Shown here piece by piece: positions 15,330-16,432 of a stretch of DNA of 16,432 nt (position 1 is the first letter of the stretch; every line of letters begins with the position of its first letter). Where the stretch lies: positions 1 to 16,432 of the forward strand of contig DAOOIV010000110.1 in NCBI GenBank assembly GCA_035384605.1, written 5' to 3'. The stretch comes from Phycisphaerae bacterium (lineage in GTDB: Bacteria; Planctomycetota; Phycisphaerae; UBA1845; PWPN01). Position numbers and translations under genes: made by a program. Below the pieces are notes generated by a model that saw only the letters and a list, made by a program, of their open reading frames with translations, had not been told where the DNA came from and made no database searches.

Positions 15330-16016
15330 ATGTCCCAGATCTCAGATGCCAAGCCGCTGACCGAAAAACCGATTACCGTTGTTGTTGTCGATGATCATGG
15401 TATTGTCCGTGATGGCGTGAGTGGCATGCTCTCGCGCGAAAAAGACATTCGCGTCGTGGGCATGGCTGAGAATGCGGATGAGGCCATCTCCAAAGTCGTC
15501 GAGACCAGGCCCGACGTGGTCCTCATGGACATCGATATGCCGGGCGTGAGCTGTTTCGATGCCGTGCAGATCATTCGTTCGCGCGTGCCAAACACCAAGG
15601 TCATTCTGGTGACCGCGCACGAGCACGACGAGTACATCGAGCAGGCCCTTCGCGTAAAGGCGAATGGTTACTTGATCAAGACCCAGAGCATGGCCGCCCT
15701 GGCCGACGCCATCCGCGATGTAGCCAATGGGAAAATCCATTTCTCGCCCGAGGTAATGGACCGGTTAGTGGTCAAAGGGGGAAAGATCGAGCTTGAGAAC
15801 CCGCCAAAGACCCGCCGCAGTATGCTGAGCCCGCGCGAACGCGAGCTGTTGCGCATCCTCGCCAAGGGCGTCAGCCTCAAGGAAGCCGCGTCCATTCTGG
15901 GTATCAGCTACAAGACGGCCGACAAGCAGAAGGCCTCCCTGATGGCCAAGCTGGACATCCACAACCGCGTCGAGCTCTCACGATTCGCCATTCGCGAGGG
16001 CATGATCGAACCGTAG
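15330..16016 (+). CDS. NarL/FixJ-type response regulator
   Basis: A 228-residue two-component transcription regulator. Residues 15-132 are a receiver domain with the acidic pair D21/D22, the phospho-acceptor D67 (VLMDIDMPG), T95 and K117. Residues 163-226 are a LuxR-type helix-turn-helix (LSPRERELLRILAKGVSLKEAASILGISYKTADKQKASLMAKLDIHNRVELSRFA). All key residues are present, so it should be phosphorylation-responsive. ATG 15330 has AGGGGG 5 bases upstream. No histidine kinase gene is seen in the window, so it is an orphan here. The repeat array in its promoter is a natural candidate for autoregulation. Confidence 0.95.
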   Translation: MSQISDAKPLTEKPITVVVVDDHGIVRDGVSGMLSREKDIRVVGMAENADEAISKVVETRPDVVLMDIDMPGVSCFDAVQIIRSRVPNTKVILVTAHEHDEYIEQALRVKANGYLIKTQSMAALADAIRDVANGKIHFSPEVMDRLVVKGGKIELENPPKTRRSMLSPRERELLRILAKGVSLKEAASILGISYKTADKQKASLMAKLDIHNRVELSRFAIREGMIEP

Positions 16017-16059
16017 CAGTTACCGCACGCCGTTCATTCCCGGCATGCTGTGGTCAACA

Positions 16060-16180
16060 ATGCAGCCTTACGGCTGGACATTTGTTCGCCTTGCGCCCAT
16101 GTTGCTGGACCGCAGTGCGCTTGGGTTGCGGCCCGCAAAAAGGCGGTCTGCCTTGGGTGGGCGTGCCTCTCGCGGATACC
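16060..16180. repeat. Dispersed repeat, copy B
   Basis: Diverged copy of the segment at 12131-12251 in the same orientation. The identical 20-base core is at 16128-16147. On the minus strand both copies read as RLFAGRxP-like peptides, but neither is part of a supported gene. Confidence 0.6.
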
Positions 16181-16197
16181 CGCTGCCGTATTCATAG

Positions 16198-16229
16198 TGG
16201 GCGATAGCCCAACCGTGATGCCTCATCAC
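16198..16229. other. Two adjacent hairpins
   Basis: TGGGC-GATA-GCCCA (16198-16211) and GTGATG-CCT-CATCAC (16215-16229) are perfect stems separated by only three bases. Confidence 0.45.
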
Positions 16230-16295
16230 TCGGCGTACAAAGCCGGCGCATTGGCCAAGGGGCCTCGCTCGGCAGTCGCGACGCGGATGCCGGCG

Positions 16296-16320
16296 CCAGA
16301 CTGGGTGCGTGACAGTCTGG
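16296..16320. other. Hairpin with 7-bp stem
   Basis: CCAGACT (16296-16302) and AGTCTGG (16314-16320) are perfect inverted copies with an 11-base loop. Confidence 0.45.
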
Positions 16321-16340
16321 GCGGGCATGCCGACCGGTCC

Positions 16341-16389
16341 AGCTTGGGCGATCAACCCCGTTCAGCGGGTTTTCCCGCTAACCCAAGTT
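16341..16389. other. Nested hairpin
   Basis: AGCGGG-TTTT-CCCGCT (16364-16379) is a perfect 6-bp stem with a four-base loop. It is enclosed by AGCTTGGG (16341-16348) pairing with CCCAAGTT (16382-16389), with one G-T wobble. Confidence 0.45.
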
Positions 16390-16412
16390 GAACACTTTCG
16401 AGGCAAGAATGG

Positions 16413-16432
16413 CCTTGGCGATAGCGCCAGGG
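16413..16432. other. Hairpin at the window edge
   Basis: CCTTGGCG-ATAG-CGCCAGGG forms an 8-bp stem with one G-T pair and a four-base loop. The structure may continue beyond the window. Confidence 0.4.

Larger units (their letters stand above)
16017..16432. other. Gene-free right end with repeat and hairpins
   Basis: After the response regulator no convincing gene is seen. Open frames exist on both strands (plus 16050-16391, minus 16068-16355), but neither has a good ribosome binding site or a recognisable domain. The stretch contains copy B of the dispersed repeat and at least five perfect or near-perfect hairpins between 16198 and 16432. Confidence 0.5.

Noticed and set aside
1..16432. CRISPR array, transposase, integrase or phage genes
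   Set aside because: No regularly spaced repeats beyond two copies and no mobile-element protein motif was found on either strand.

Overview
The window looks like chromosomal DNA of a high-GC planctomycete, most likely in or near the class Phycisphaerae. This is inferred from content, not from a database match. Three secreted proteins end in dockerin-type paired EF-hand-like repeats, two of them with the DxDxDxDVDQxDFGLFQAC pattern that I associate with Phycisphaerae. There are also a fused zinc-ribbon/membrane/pilin-like protein, a four-cluster ferredoxin, and short gene clusters separated by long, structured intergenic stretches.

Layout. 1-2445: a secreted beta-propeller-like protein with an Ig-like (BACON-type) domain and a dockerin (minus strand), followed on the same strand by two small uncertain reading frames, the second apparently frameshifted. 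2446-4646: two membrane proteins on the plus strand. 4669-6456: a secreted glycoside-hydrolase-like protein with an F5/8-type (CBM32-like) domain and a dockerin (minus), convergent with the previous gene. 6660-7262: a cytoplasmic polyferredoxin. 7263-7803: a gene-free stretch with a 61-bp-period direct repeat and two sizeable stem-loops. 7804-9285: a third secreted dockerin protein. 9373-12026 (minus): glmS and, downstream of it, a helical protein of unknown function. 12394-13964: nuoA-nuoB-nuoC, the start of a complex I operon that stops after nuoC. 13994-15172: a GT4 glycosyltransferase directly after nuoC. 15330-16016: an orphan NarL/FixJ response regulator whose promoter region carries a tandem 11-bp repeat inside an inverted repeat. 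16017-16432: no convincing gene, but a dispersed repeat (second copy upstream of nuoA) and a run of hairpins.

How it fits together. The secreted proteins and the glycosidase-like enzyme suggest an organism that handles extracellular carbohydrate. GlmS makes glucosamine-6-phosphate for the cell envelope, and NuoABC are the peripheral-arm and membrane-anchor subunits of respiratory complex I, whose remaining subunits must lie elsewhere. I see no CRISPR array, tRNA, rRNA, transposase or phage gene. I did not find a clearly new multi-gene system. The most unusual signals are non-coding: the stem-loops before 7804, the operator-like array before the response regulator, the repeat pair at 12.1 and 16.1 kb, and the hairpin run at the right end.
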